Of a stretch of 64,000 nucleotides of DNA, positions 35,553 to 43,850 are shown piece after piece. Source of the DNA: Chitinophaga horti. Lineage in GTDB: Bacteria > Bacteroidota > Bacteroidia > Chitinophagales > Chitinophagaceae. Position 1 is the first letter of the stretch, and each line of letters begins with the position of its first letter. The position numbers and the translations under genes are program-made. The stretch covers positions 2,852,001 to 2,916,000 of the forward strand of contig NZ_CP107006.1 in assembly GCF_022867795.2 (NCBI RefSeq), in the 5' to 3' direction. The notes under the pieces were generated by a model. That model saw only the letters and a program-made list of their open reading frames with translations, was not told the DNA's origin and ran no database searches.

Positions 35553-36881
35553 TCATTGCAGTACTACACTCAACGTATCTGCCCTCAGCCGCTGTTTCAG
35601 CCATCGTTCCAACCGCAGGCGCTCATTAGCCGACGGGCGCTTTTCGAAGCTGGCGACCACCATCGTTACCTTATCCGTACGCACAGAATCGATCGACTTC
35701 ACTTCCATTCCGTTGATCGCGTAGGATTTCATGCCGGGGAACAGCGCTTTAAGCTCCAGCCGCAGATCGGGCAGCGACCTTACTGAATCTGCTGCGGCAG
35801 GACGTAAAGTGGAATCGCGGCTAAACACATCTTCCAGGATGCTGGCCTTTACCTGCATGAGATCTATTTCCTGTTTGGCATTGAGGCCCTGCCGCACAAC
35901 GAGCCGCGCATCAGGAAGTTTGTACCGTGGCAATTGCGCCCGGATAGAATCCAGCACCACAGCAGGTATTTCATGACCGATGAGCAGCAACTCGATATCC
36001 CCCTCGCGCCCATCAAACACAAAGTTCCGGTTCACGACCTGGGTATTACGGAAGGCAAATTGTTCCTTCACAAACTTTTGTGCATTGCTGGTAAAGATGC
36101 TTTTGTTCACAATGCGGTAAGCCATGTAAATACTGGGCAACAAAGTTATCAACAGGATAAAAAAGATGTAACGGGACACCTTCTTTTCATATCGTTTGTC
36201 TTCGAAATACTTCTTCCTGAAGCGGAGAAAACGAACGATCAGAATTGTACTGAAGCAGATAAAAACAGTGTTGATAAAATAAAGATACAGGGCTCCAACA
36301 AGATAATACCAATTGCCGTTGGCTATACCGAAACCCGCGGTGCATAAAGGCGGCATCAATGTAGTGGCGATGGCCACGCCCGGGATCACGTTACTTTTCT
36401 CCTTACGTGTAGCTGCTACCATCCCCGCTAATCCGCCGAAGAAGGCGATAAATACATCCCATACAGACGGGGTGGTACGTGCCAGCAGTTCACTCTGCGC
36501 TTCGTGCAGCGGCGTTAACAGGAAATATACAGTGGAAGTAGCGATACTGATAATCGTTGCGAAAAACAGGTTTCGAAAACCCTTCTTTACAAGTTCGAAG
36601 TCATTGATGCCAATTCCAAGACCTACCCCAGTGATGGGCCCCATCAGCGGGGATATCAGCATAGCGCCGATAATGAAGGCCGGGGAATTTACATTTAAAC
36701 CGATCGAGGCGATCAGGATCGCGAAGATCAATGCCCACAGGTTCGCGCCCTTAAACTCCGTATTCAGCGCAATAGATCGTATCACACTCTGCTCATCCGC
36801 TTTATCGATGTGCAGGTTGAAACGGCGGCTGATGACCAACCGGAGCATTCGCCAGCGGCGATTCGGTTTCCTTTTTCTCAT
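35553..36881 (-). CDS. DUF389-family membrane protein
   Basis: This 442-residue protein matches the DUF389 family: a membrane region with FKGANLWALIFAILIASIGLNVNS, GAMLISPLMGPITGVGLGIG and GVAIATTLMPPLCTAGFGIANG, about six helices (residues ~45-240), and a ~200-residue C-terminal domain with no recognised fold. The function of the family is unknown. It is last in a minus-strand set after the HAD phosphatase and a 59-residue protein, with very short gaps, which suggests co-transcription. Confidence 0.88.
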   Translation of the reverse strand: MRKRKPNRRWRMLRLVISRRFNLHIDKADEQSVIRSIALNTEFKGANLWALIFAILIASIGLNVNSPAFIIGAMLISPLMGPITGVGLGIGINDFELVKKGFRNLFFATIISIATSTVYFLLTPLHEAQSELLARTTPSVWDVFIAFFGGLAGMVAATRKEKSNVIPGVAIATTLMPPLCTAGFGIANGNWYYLVGALYLYFINTVFICFSTILIVRFLRFRKKYFEDKRYEKKVSRYIFFILLITLLPSIYMAYRIVNKSIFTSNAQKFVKEQFAFRNTQVVNRNFVFDGREGDIELLLIGHEIPAVVLDSIRAQLPRYKLPDARLVVRQGLNAKQEIDLMQVKASILEDVFSRDSTLRPAAADSVRSLPDLRLELKALFPGMKSYAINGMEVKSIDSVRTDKVTMVVASFEKRPSANERLRLERWLKQRLRADTLSVVLQ

Positions 36882-36891
36882 AAACGTTTTC

Positions 36892-37071
36892 TTACGACCT
36901 TTTCCGTCGCTCTATTTCGGCAGATATCAGTTTCACCTTGGCTTTGGCAACCTCGTAGTCATCGCCATATCCGCCATCGCGCAGCATACGCATCACATCT
37001 TCTGTATACTTGGCCAGCAAATCTACCAGCGTCCCCAGGGACGCATTCTTCAAATCTTCCACATCTAACAA
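36892..37071 (-). CDS. Small conserved-looking protein (59 residues), function unknown
   Basis: A frame from TTG at 37071 (or GTG at 37062) to the stop at 36892-36894 encodes 59 residues with a regular helical, charged pattern: LKNASLGTLVDLLAKYTEDV, then GGYGDDYEVAKAKVKLISAE and the basic end RRKRS. An in-frame stop lies just before the TTG. It overlaps the end of the HAD gene by a few bases and ends 10 bases before the DUF389 start, the spacing of a real operon gene. It has no cysteines or signal. It is probably a small coiled partner protein, but no family is recognised and the non-ATG start keeps confidence moderate. Confidence 0.6.
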   Translation of the reverse strand: MLDVEDLKNASLGTLVDLLAKYTEDVMRMLRDGGYGDDYEVAKAKVKLISAEIERRKRS

Positions 37072-37799
37072 TTAACAAGTTCCGGTTTTCGATCAGGCAG
37101 TGCGAAATGCCCCATCGCTTCTAATATCGCACCTGCACCATCTGCCTGCGCACAAATTACATCGGGCAAGGCGTGGGTAGCCACTGCCAGTGCCTGTTCG
37201 CAGTTACCCACTACAACGCCTTTATAACCACAATGATACATGGCCAGGTCGTTTAAACTATCGCCTGCTACTAATACCGTGACCGGATCTACATCTAATA
37301 AGTCCACCAGCGCCATTAACGAAGTGCCTTTATTGACGCCGGCCGGCAGCACATCCAGGTATTTGCCGGCAGAGTAAATCACGTCGCAGTTAAGTCCGGC
37401 AAGCTGTTCGCGGATAGTGGGCAGCAGCGACGCTTCCTTCAGGTAGAAGGAACAGCGGCGCTCCTGCGGTACATCCTGGTAAAGCAGTCCGGGTATACCC
37501 CGTAACTGGTTACGAACCACATCGCACCCGGGCCACACGGCCGCAATCGGAGCCTGCAGGGGCATAACAGGTTGTAACGTCCAGCCGTTTACGATGGTTG
37601 CTCCCACATCCCCGATAATATAAGCCGGGGTCGGAATGCCCTCTTCTGCTATCAAAGGCTCTACGGATGACAATCCGCGACCGGTAACATACACCAGTTG
37701 TATATCTCGGCGTTTGCGCAGTAACATGTACAATTGCTGGCGTGCTACCGTACTTCCTCCTAAAAACGTTCCATCCAGGTCAGTTGCTAATAACATCAT
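37065..37799 (-). CDS. HAD-superfamily phosphatase (sucrose-phosphate phosphatase-like)
   Basis: This 244-residue protein has HAD motif I LLATDLDGTFLGG (nucleophile Asp ~7), motif II in YVTGRGLSS, a Lys in NKGTSLMAL and motif III/IV AGDSLNDLAMY. The pattern with DLDGTFL and a C2 cap is that of the S6PP/mannosylglycerate-type sugar phosphatases. It hydrolyses a phosphate from a sugar or compatible-solute phosphate in the cytoplasm. A partner synthase is not visible, so the substrate is unknown. It leads a tight operon with the 59-residue protein and DUF389. Confidence 0.85.
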   Translation of the reverse strand: MMLLATDLDGTFLGGSTVARQQLYMLLRKRRDIQLVYVTGRGLSSVEPLIAEEGIPTPAYIIGDVGATIVNGWTLQPVMPLQAPIAAVWPGCDVVRNQLRGIPGLLYQDVPQERRCSFYLKEASLLPTIREQLAGLNCDVIYSAGKYLDVLPAGVNKGTSLMALVDLLDVDPVTVLVAGDSLNDLAMYHCGYKGVVVGNCEQALAVATHALPDVICAQADGAGAILEAMGHFALPDRKPELVNC

Positions 37800-37878
37800 T
37801 CATAGTTCTTTGTAGCCGGTTAAGGCTGAGATGAGATAATTCCGGCAACTACACCGCCGGTGAAAGGCCAGGTTATTT

Positions 37879-38733
37879 TCAACGCACTGCGAGCACCATC
37901 GTTTTGGAATGGGGAGGCAGCATATCCGACAAATGCCGGTTTGACCATCCTGTCAGTTTCGTTTCCGCACCCGGATCTACCACGACCATATCCGCATCTA
38001 TACTGCGTGTATATTCCAGCAGGGCTTTGACTTTATCACGGCCATGCAGTACGACGTAATTCACCTTCCCTCCTGCCTGACCTTTCAATATTTTGAAGAT
38101 CGCCAGCAGTGATTGCCGGGGAAAAGGTTTGTCGGTATCATGATCTGCAAAGATCACCAGCTGCACCTGCAAATCCCGCTGGCGACGTATCGCGGCGATC
38201 AATGCCAGCTTGTTGGCAGGGAAACGGGTACTAACGGGCATCACCACCTTTTGCAGGCTGCTATGAAGCGCGCCCGGTTTAGCGGTGAGTACCGGCACGC
38301 CGGAAGCCTGCGCAATGCGGCTCGGCACTACGGTATTGAGTTGTGGGAACGTAGTATGTTGCGAACGTTTACCAAGTACCAGCAGGTCTGCCCGCAGGTC
38401 GATCGCCTTCCTGATAATCGTATCTTCCACAGACTGCCCGTGACAAACAGCTACCTCTACCTTCGCATGTTCCGTGGTGGCTTCAATAGCATCTTTCAAT
38501 TCCAGCAGCTTCAGCTCCGAACGTTTAATGGCGGCCCTTACCTGCTTCCACGACAGTCCGCGGAAAAACTGGGTGATCTTACGCCAGTAACCACCGGCCC
38601 CGATCCGCTGTACGTGTAACAGGTGAATCGTAGCGCCATCGGGCGGTACCATCAACAGGGCACGTGCAATGGCTGTTCCGGTATTCACCGAAAAATCCAC
38701 CGGGACCAATATCGTGCGAAACTGTTTAGCCAT
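37879..38733 (-). CDS. Tandem universal stress protein (two UspA domains)
   Basis: This 284-residue protein (ATG at 38733; a GTG five codons earlier is less likely) has two Usp folds. The first has KQFRTILVPVDFSVNTGTA and ADLLVLGKRSQHTTFP; the second has LQKVVMPVSTRFPANKLALI and DADMVVVDPGAE. The full ATP-binding GxxGxx(S/T) motif is not clearly seen in the second half. It is divergent from the two-component pair at 38848-40929, suggesting that the pair may control it. Confidence 0.85.
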   Translation of the reverse strand: MAKQFRTILVPVDFSVNTGTAIARALLMVPPDGATIHLLHVQRIGAGGYWRKITQFFRGLSWKQVRAAIKRSELKLLELKDAIEATTEHAKVEVAVCHGQSVEDTIIRKAIDLRADLLVLGKRSQHTTFPQLNTVVPSRIAQASGVPVLTAKPGALHSSLQKVVMPVSTRFPANKLALIAAIRRQRDLQVQLVIFADHDTDKPFPRQSLLAIFKILKGQAGGKVNYVVLHGRDKVKALLEYTRSIDADMVVVDPGAETKLTGWSNRHLSDMLPPHSKTMVLAVR

Positions 38734-38847
38734 ATGCAAAAGTCCCACAACGAACTTAGAACCACATTAAGCACACATTAGAATAACATTAGAATCCCGG
38801 AACGGAGACAGAGTCGTACCTTGCAAAAGATCGAAATACCGACGGAC

Positions 38848-39537
38848 ATGGAAACAAATCGCATCTTACTGGTAGAGGATGAGGCAAGGATCGCCGACAT
38901 GCTGAGTTTCGGCCTGCGGGAAAACGGATACGACGTGGACGTGGCCTACGACGGCAGCCTGGGCTACAGGATGTATGATGGTGGCGGATTTGACCTGCTG
39001 GTACTCGACATCAACCTGCCCGGCATGAATGGATTCGAATTCTGCAAACGGGTACGCGCCGGGGATGAAAAAACGCCTATCATCATGTTAACCGCCCTGG
39101 GCGCGCTGGACGATAAGATAGAAGGTTACGACGCCGGTGCCGACGATTACATTTCCAAACCGTTTGAATTTCGCGAGCTGCTGATGAAAATACGGGCCTT
39201 ACTGCGCCGCAGCGGGAACGTGGCCGCACCGGCGGGCAACCTGTTAAGGGCAGGCGACCTGGTGATGAACCTCGATACCCGTGAAGTGAAGCGGGATGGG
39301 AAAGACATATATCTTACCGCCAAGGAACTGCAATTGCTCGAATACCTGATGCGGAACAAGAACCGCGTGGTGTCGCGGGCCGATATTGCCGTGAATGTGT
39401 GGAGTATTAATTTCGATACCAGCACCAATATAATCGACGTATACATCAATTACGTGCGGAACAAAGTAGATAAACCCTTCGACCAAAAGATGATCCATAC
39501 CCAGGTAGGCCTGGGTTATGTACTGAAAGACCATTAA
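38848..39537 (+). CDS. OmpR/PhoB-family response regulator
   Basis: This 229-residue protein starts at ATG 38848 (METNRILLVEDE). The receiver domain has the acidic EDE pair, phospho-acceptor Asp in LLVLDINLPGMNG (~54), LTALGA and SKPFEF. The C-terminal winged helix contains YLTAKELQLLEYLMRNKNRVVSRADI and YVRNKVDKPF ... HTQVGLGYVL, typical of OmpR/PhoB. It is followed 12 bases later by its sensor kinase. It resembles the CusR/ArlR-type regulators of cell-envelope or metal stress. Confidence 0.92.
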   Translation: METNRILLVEDEARIADMLSFGLRENGYDVDVAYDGSLGYRMYDGGGFDLLVLDINLPGMNGFEFCKRVRAGDEKTPIIMLTALGALDDKIEGYDAGADDYISKPFEFRELLMKIRALLRRSGNVAAPAGNLLRAGDLVMNLDTREVKRDGKDIYLTAKELQLLEYLMRNKNRVVSRADIAVNVWSINFDTSTNIIDVYINYVRNKVDKPFDQKMIHTQVGLGYVLKDH

Positions 39538-39549
39538 TCAACTGCTGTC

Positions 39550-40929
39550 ATGCCGATACGTTTACGCATCACCACCTTCTTTACCGGCCTGTTTATATTG
39601 CTGCTGGGCATCGTTTGCCTGTCGATCTACTACTTTTCGTCGTTATCGCGGTTACAGAACGTGAAGACAAGGCTTACCAACCGGGCCATCACTACCGATC
39701 GTATGCTTACGCATGATACGACGATCAACAAGGAAATGATGTACCGCATCGACTCGCTCACGGCGATGGCATTAAAACGTAAGGCGGTACAGGTGTATAA
39801 TGCGGACGGGCAGCTTGACTATTTTTATGCGGATGCCAGCGGCGACAGTATGCCCGTATCGCCCGCTGTATTAGCCGCCGCCAGGCGAAGCGGCACCTTT
39901 TATTTTAACCAGGGAACACGGGAAGCCATCGCTTACTCCGACCGCACATTGAAGAACGGCATTGTAATCGTATCGGTAGGTGTGGATGAAGACGGCCGCG
40001 AGAACATCGACCAATTACGATCCATTCTCATTTCCAGCTTCATCGGCGGCATACTACTGGCATTTATTGGCGGATACATCTTTTCTGCCGGATTGCTGAA
40101 ACCCGTGAGGCGAATCGCCAACGAAGTGAAGGAAATATCTGCCCATAACCTCGAGCGCCGCATTCCCGCCGGTGACACCCACGATGAATGGCACCTGCTG
40201 GCATCGACCCTTAACCAGCTGCTGGACCGCCTCAAAGACAGCTTTGAGCTGCAACGCCGCTTCATCTCTAACGCCTCCCATGAACTATCTACCCCGCTGA
40301 CCCTGATCTCCAGCCAGCTGGAAATCTACCTCCAGCGCGATCGCTCAGAAGCCGCCTATCGTGAGGCTATGACACAGATCCTGAAGGACGTGCAGCATAT
40401 GAACTCCCTGGTACAGGCCCTGCTGCAATTCGCCACCGCCTCCCGCAATCCTGGTGGATTACAAATCGGCCCTGTGCGTATTGACGAAGTACTGATGCAG
40501 CTGCCAGGCGAAGTACATGCCCGCGACACGCAGCACAGCGTATCCCTGGATTTCGGTACCCTGCCGGAAGAAGACGACAAGCTGCTCGTCTTAGGCAACG
40601 AGACCCTCATTTTCACCGCGATCATGAACATCGTGTCCAACGCCTGCAAATACTCCGGGGACCATCATGCCGACGTGTCGTTACTGGTAGAAGATCACCA
40701 CTTTATCATCCGGGTGAAAGACCAAGGCATTGGCATCGACGAGCAGGAAATCAACAACATTTTTCAACCCTTTTACCGGATAGAACAGGAACATAACTCC
40801 AAGGGATTCGGCCTTGGCCTGTCGCTGGCAACGCGGATCATTAAGCTGCACAAGGGCGACATTACGGTTAGTTCGACACCGGGTGTGGGGACGGTGTTTA
40901 CGATTGTGTTGCCTGGTGGGGAAGTCTAG
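39550..40929 (+). CDS. HAMP-domain sensor histidine kinase
   Basis: This 459-residue kinase has an N-terminal membrane helix (TTFFTGLFILLLGIVCLSIY), a periplasmic sensor region of ~135 residues, a second helix (SFIGGILLAFIGGYIFSAGL), HAMP (LKPVRRIANEVKEISAHNLE), HisKA with phospho-His in SNASHELSTPLT (~242) and the HATPase domain (NIVSNACKYSG, VKDQGIGID, GFGLGLSLATRI). It pairs with the OmpR-type regulator encoded 12 bases upstream. It converges tightly with the OmpA-like gene (8-base gap). The signal is unknown. Confidence 0.92.
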   Translation: MPIRLRITTFFTGLFILLLGIVCLSIYYFSSLSRLQNVKTRLTNRAITTDRMLTHDTTINKEMMYRIDSLTAMALKRKAVQVYNADGQLDYFYADASGDSMPVSPAVLAAARRSGTFYFNQGTREAIAYSDRTLKNGIVIVSVGVDEDGRENIDQLRSILISSFIGGILLAFIGGYIFSAGLLKPVRRIANEVKEISAHNLERRIPAGDTHDEWHLLASTLNQLLDRLKDSFELQRRFISNASHELSTPLTLISSQLEIYLQRDRSEAAYREAMTQILKDVQHMNSLVQALLQFATASRNPGGLQIGPVRIDEVLMQLPGEVHARDTQHSVSLDFGTLPEEDDKLLVLGNETLIFTAIMNIVSNACKYSGDHHADVSLLVEDHHFIIRVKDQGIGIDEQEINNIFQPFYRIEQEHNSKGFGLGLSLATRIIKLHKGDITVSSTPGVGTVFTIVLPGGEV

Positions 40930-40937
40930 CTTATTCC

Positions 40938-42860
40938 CTATAACCCCGTAATCTTAAACTCCGTCCTCCTGTTCAACTGATGCTCCGCTTCCGAACATAC
41001 CACCCCGTTCGCGCAGCTATTCAACAACTGGCTTTCACCATACCCCCTTGCCTTCAGCCGCTCGTCCGCAATGCCGCTTTTTACCAGGTAGGCTACTACG
41101 GATTCGGCCCTGCGTTGGGACAGCTTCTCGTTATAGGCGTCGTTGCCGCGACTATCGGTGTGCGTGCCTAGTTCGATCGACATGGCAGGGTGGGTTTTCA
41201 GGAGGCGTACGAGTTTGTCCAGCTCGGGCTTTGCGTCCGCACGGATGTCTGCCTTATTGTAATCGAAATAGATGTTCGTAAGGGCAATGGTTTTGCCCAC
41301 CTCCAGCTCCCCGATGTTAAATTCATTTTTGATGATAGCCACGGTGGTATCGCGTTTGGGAGCGATATCGATGGTGTCGGACTTGAAACCGTCTTTCTGG
41401 ATAGCGACCTGGTAGGGCTCGCCGGTGTTGAGTTTCAGTTCAAACTTACCGGTAGCGTCTGTACGGGTACGGGCGATGATGGTGCCGGACTGTAACAGGG
41501 ATATGTTAGCGTCTGGCAACGGCGCTTTGCCGGTACCGCTTGCGATGCCTTGCAGGGTATAAGTTGGCGGAGTGATATAGGCTACACGGTACACGTCATC
41601 GCTGCCAATGCCACCTTCCCGGTTGGATGACAGGTAGGCTAGCTGACCGGATGCATCGAGGCTAAAGGCAAAATCATCCTGCGGGGAGTTCACGGGGTAA
41701 CGCATGTTAACCGGTGTACCGCCGTTTGCGGACACATAAAAGATATCGAGACCACCCATGCCGATATGACCGTTGCTCGCAAAGTACAGCCACCCGTTCA
41801 CCACAGCAGGCGTACGCTCGTCGCCGTCGGTGTTCACATGAGCGAGGTTTTCCGGGGCCGACCAGCTGCCATCTGCCTGGCGGCGACATGTATAGATGTC
41901 GGCACCGCCTTTTCCGCCGGGCATGTTGGATGAGAAGTACAGTTGCTGCCCGTCCGCACTGATAAACGGATCTCCCACAGAATAAGCGTCCGCTTTATTG
42001 AAGAAAAATGCAACCGGCGAAGACCAGTTACCCGCATCATCTTTCTTACTGCTGAAGATAGCTACATGCACGGTGTTCATCGCCCCGCTGCCGTTACCCT
42101 GCACTTTCGTGCGCGCAAAAAATATCTCCTTTCCGTCTGCGGTAAAGCTGGCCGGACCAACATGATAACGGGTATCTGCCTGCAAAGGAAATACACGTAT
42201 GCTGCTATCGGTGGATGACTTAAACAGGAGATTAAGATACTCGTTGCCCGTCCATGCATAACGCCTCGTATCCGGGCTTTGCCCACGATCGAACCGTAAC
42301 AGGGCGTTGCCATTTTCATTGATCCTTGTTTCGCCGCTACGGTCGGAGGCGAAAGCGATGCCGCCCGCGAATGGCACTGGCGCCCAGTCGGATTGCGGAC
42401 TATTCAGCGATGCTAAGTTCGTTACCCGGATGTTGGCCGGCGACTGCATCCAAAGCATGGCGGAGTCGCAGGACAGTGTCCAGCGTTTCAATTGTTTCTC
42501 CGTAACACCGTTATCCGCAGCCGCGTAACGTTGGTACTCGAGTTGGGCTTCCGGATACCGGGCATTTTGCTGCAGTGATTGCGCGTGCTGCAAAATATGT
42601 ATAGGCGTGGCGCCCCGGCCACTTGCTATTGCATACCATGCTTGCGCTTCACGATAGTTGTTCGTCAGTCGGTGACAATCGGCCGCACGGCCGGCTGCGT
42701 ACAACGTTTTCTTTTTACTGTAGGCGCGCTCGTATAACTGCGCGGCCTTTACGTATTTAAACTGTCCGAACGCTTCATCAGCCTCCCGCAAAATATACTG
42801 CGCTTTGAGGCCGGAACAGAAAGCGACCAGGAAAAATCCCGTGTATAAAACTCTTTTCAT
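40938..42860 (-). CDS. OmpA-family protein with PD40 propeller, type IX partner
   Basis: This 640-residue protein has a signal peptide (VLYTGFFLVAFCSGLKAQ), N-terminal TPR-like helices (YLREADEAFGQFKYVKAAQ), a PD40/WD40-like propeller (SDRSGE, FSSNMPGGKGGADIY, FASNGHIGMGGLDIF, LSSNREGGIGSDDVYR), a carboxypeptidase-regulatory domain (TLQGIASGTGKAPLPDA) and a C-terminal OmpA peptidoglycan-binding domain (IYFDYNKADIR, THTDSRGNDAYNEKLSQRRA). It is the third gene of adhesin - PorP/SprF - OmpA, a standard cluster in Bacteroidota type IX secretion. It probably anchors the assembly to the wall. An earlier start at 42875, overlapping the PorP stop as TAATG, is also possible. Confidence 0.88.
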   Translation of the reverse strand: MKRVLYTGFFLVAFCSGLKAQYILREADEAFGQFKYVKAAQLYERAYSKKKTLYAAGRAADCHRLTNNYREAQAWYAIASGRGATPIHILQHAQSLQQNARYPEAQLEYQRYAAADNGVTEKQLKRWTLSCDSAMLWMQSPANIRVTNLASLNSPQSDWAPVPFAGGIAFASDRSGETRINENGNALLRFDRGQSPDTRRYAWTGNEYLNLLFKSSTDSSIRVFPLQADTRYHVGPASFTADGKEIFFARTKVQGNGSGAMNTVHVAIFSSKKDDAGNWSSPVAFFFNKADAYSVGDPFISADGQQLYFSSNMPGGKGGADIYTCRRQADGSWSAPENLAHVNTDGDERTPAVVNGWLYFASNGHIGMGGLDIFYVSANGGTPVNMRYPVNSPQDDFAFSLDASGQLAYLSSNREGGIGSDDVYRVAYITPPTYTLQGIASGTGKAPLPDANISLLQSGTIIARTRTDATGKFELKLNTGEPYQVAIQKDGFKSDTIDIAPKRDTTVAIIKNEFNIGELEVGKTIALTNIYFDYNKADIRADAKPELDKLVRLLKTHPAMSIELGTHTDSRGNDAYNEKLSQRRAESVVAYLVKSGIADERLKARGYGESQLLNSCANGVVCSEAEHQLNRRTEFKITGL

Positions 42861-42874
42861 GACTCTTGCTAACA

Positions 42875-43840
42875 TTAAAACAAACGTGGTGTAACCATTC
42901 TCACATCGCGCTTCCGGAAAGTGAAGCCGATTGATACTTCATGCGTGCCGCTGGCTTGTCCGCTCAAAGGGCCTACGCTAAAATCATAGGCGTAACCGAT
43001 GCGCAGCCCATCCACCGGGAAAAGTTCCACGGCAGCTACTACGGCATTGCGGTAGTTCAGGTTCTTTTGCAGGTAATCTTTCTCGTAGAGCTTCACCCCA
43101 TTACGATAAGAGCCGCCCAGCCAGATGATGTCCTTATACAGCAGGAAGGCATTCAGGTCGATGCTGGTAGGGCCGCCGAGATCGTCTTTTAACAGGAACG
43201 ACGGTTTCAACTGCACGTCCTCGCTCACCGGCAGCAGTACGCCGGCGGTGAGGTAATAGTGCAATTTGGTTTGAGGGATGAAGCCATCCTTGTCCATATC
43301 AATGTATTGCGCTACGAGGTTATCGAACGATAAGCCTGCATAAAAACGTTTGTTCGAGAAGTACACCCCTGCCCTGCCGTCGGGCACGATACGGTTCTGG
43401 CGGCCGGCGGGCATTTGTTGTTCAGGATCGTTCGGGTTGAGTACGGATCCATCTATGCCCAACTGCATCAGACCGGCGCTAAGGCCAATAGCCAGGCGTG
43501 AAGAACCGTCTTCATTGAGGCGGATGCGATAGGCATAGCTGCCATAAGCCGCCAGCGTACTTTGTGCGCCCAGCTTGTCGGCAGATACCTGTAAACCCAA
43601 TCCCACGTTCCCATTATTGGCACTCGCATCCGCTGCCAGCGAAAAGCTGCGCGGCGCACCGGGAATATCCGTCCACTGGCTCCTGTAGAAGGAATGCAGG
43701 TGCAATTGTTCTTTATAGCCAGCATAAGCCGGGTTGATGTAAAGTCCGTTGAACATATATTGACTGTACTGCACGCCCTGTTGCGCAAACGCGCCGAAAG
43801 CCAGTACCAGGAAAAGCCCCGTGATGATTATCTTTTTCAT
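42875..43840 (-). CDS. PorP/SprF-family type IX secretion outer-membrane protein
   Basis: This 321-residue beta-barrel protein has a signal peptide (FLVLAFGAFAQ) and the family opening QYSQYMFNGLYINPAYAGYK, followed by HLHSFYRSQW, then a barrel ending TFRKRDVRMVTPRLF. PorP/SprF proteins retain or anchor large type IX substrates with a type B C-terminal signal at the cell surface. It lies ten bases after the giant adhesin gene, which has such a signal, so the adhesin is its probable client. Confidence 0.92.
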   Translation of the reverse strand: MKKIIITGLFLVLAFGAFAQQGVQYSQYMFNGLYINPAYAGYKEQLHLHSFYRSQWTDIPGAPRSFSLAADASANNGNVGLGLQVSADKLGAQSTLAAYGSYAYRIRLNEDGSSRLAIGLSAGLMQLGIDGSVLNPNDPEQQMPAGRQNRIVPDGRAGVYFSNKRFYAGLSFDNLVAQYIDMDKDGFIPQTKLHYYLTAGVLLPVSEDVQLKPSFLLKDDLGGPTSIDLNAFLLYKDIIWLGGSYRNGVKLYEKDYLQKNLNYRNAVVAAVELFPVDGLRIGYAYDFSVGPLSGQASGTHEVSIGFTFRKRDVRMVTPRLF

Positions 43841-43850
43841 AAACAGCGTA

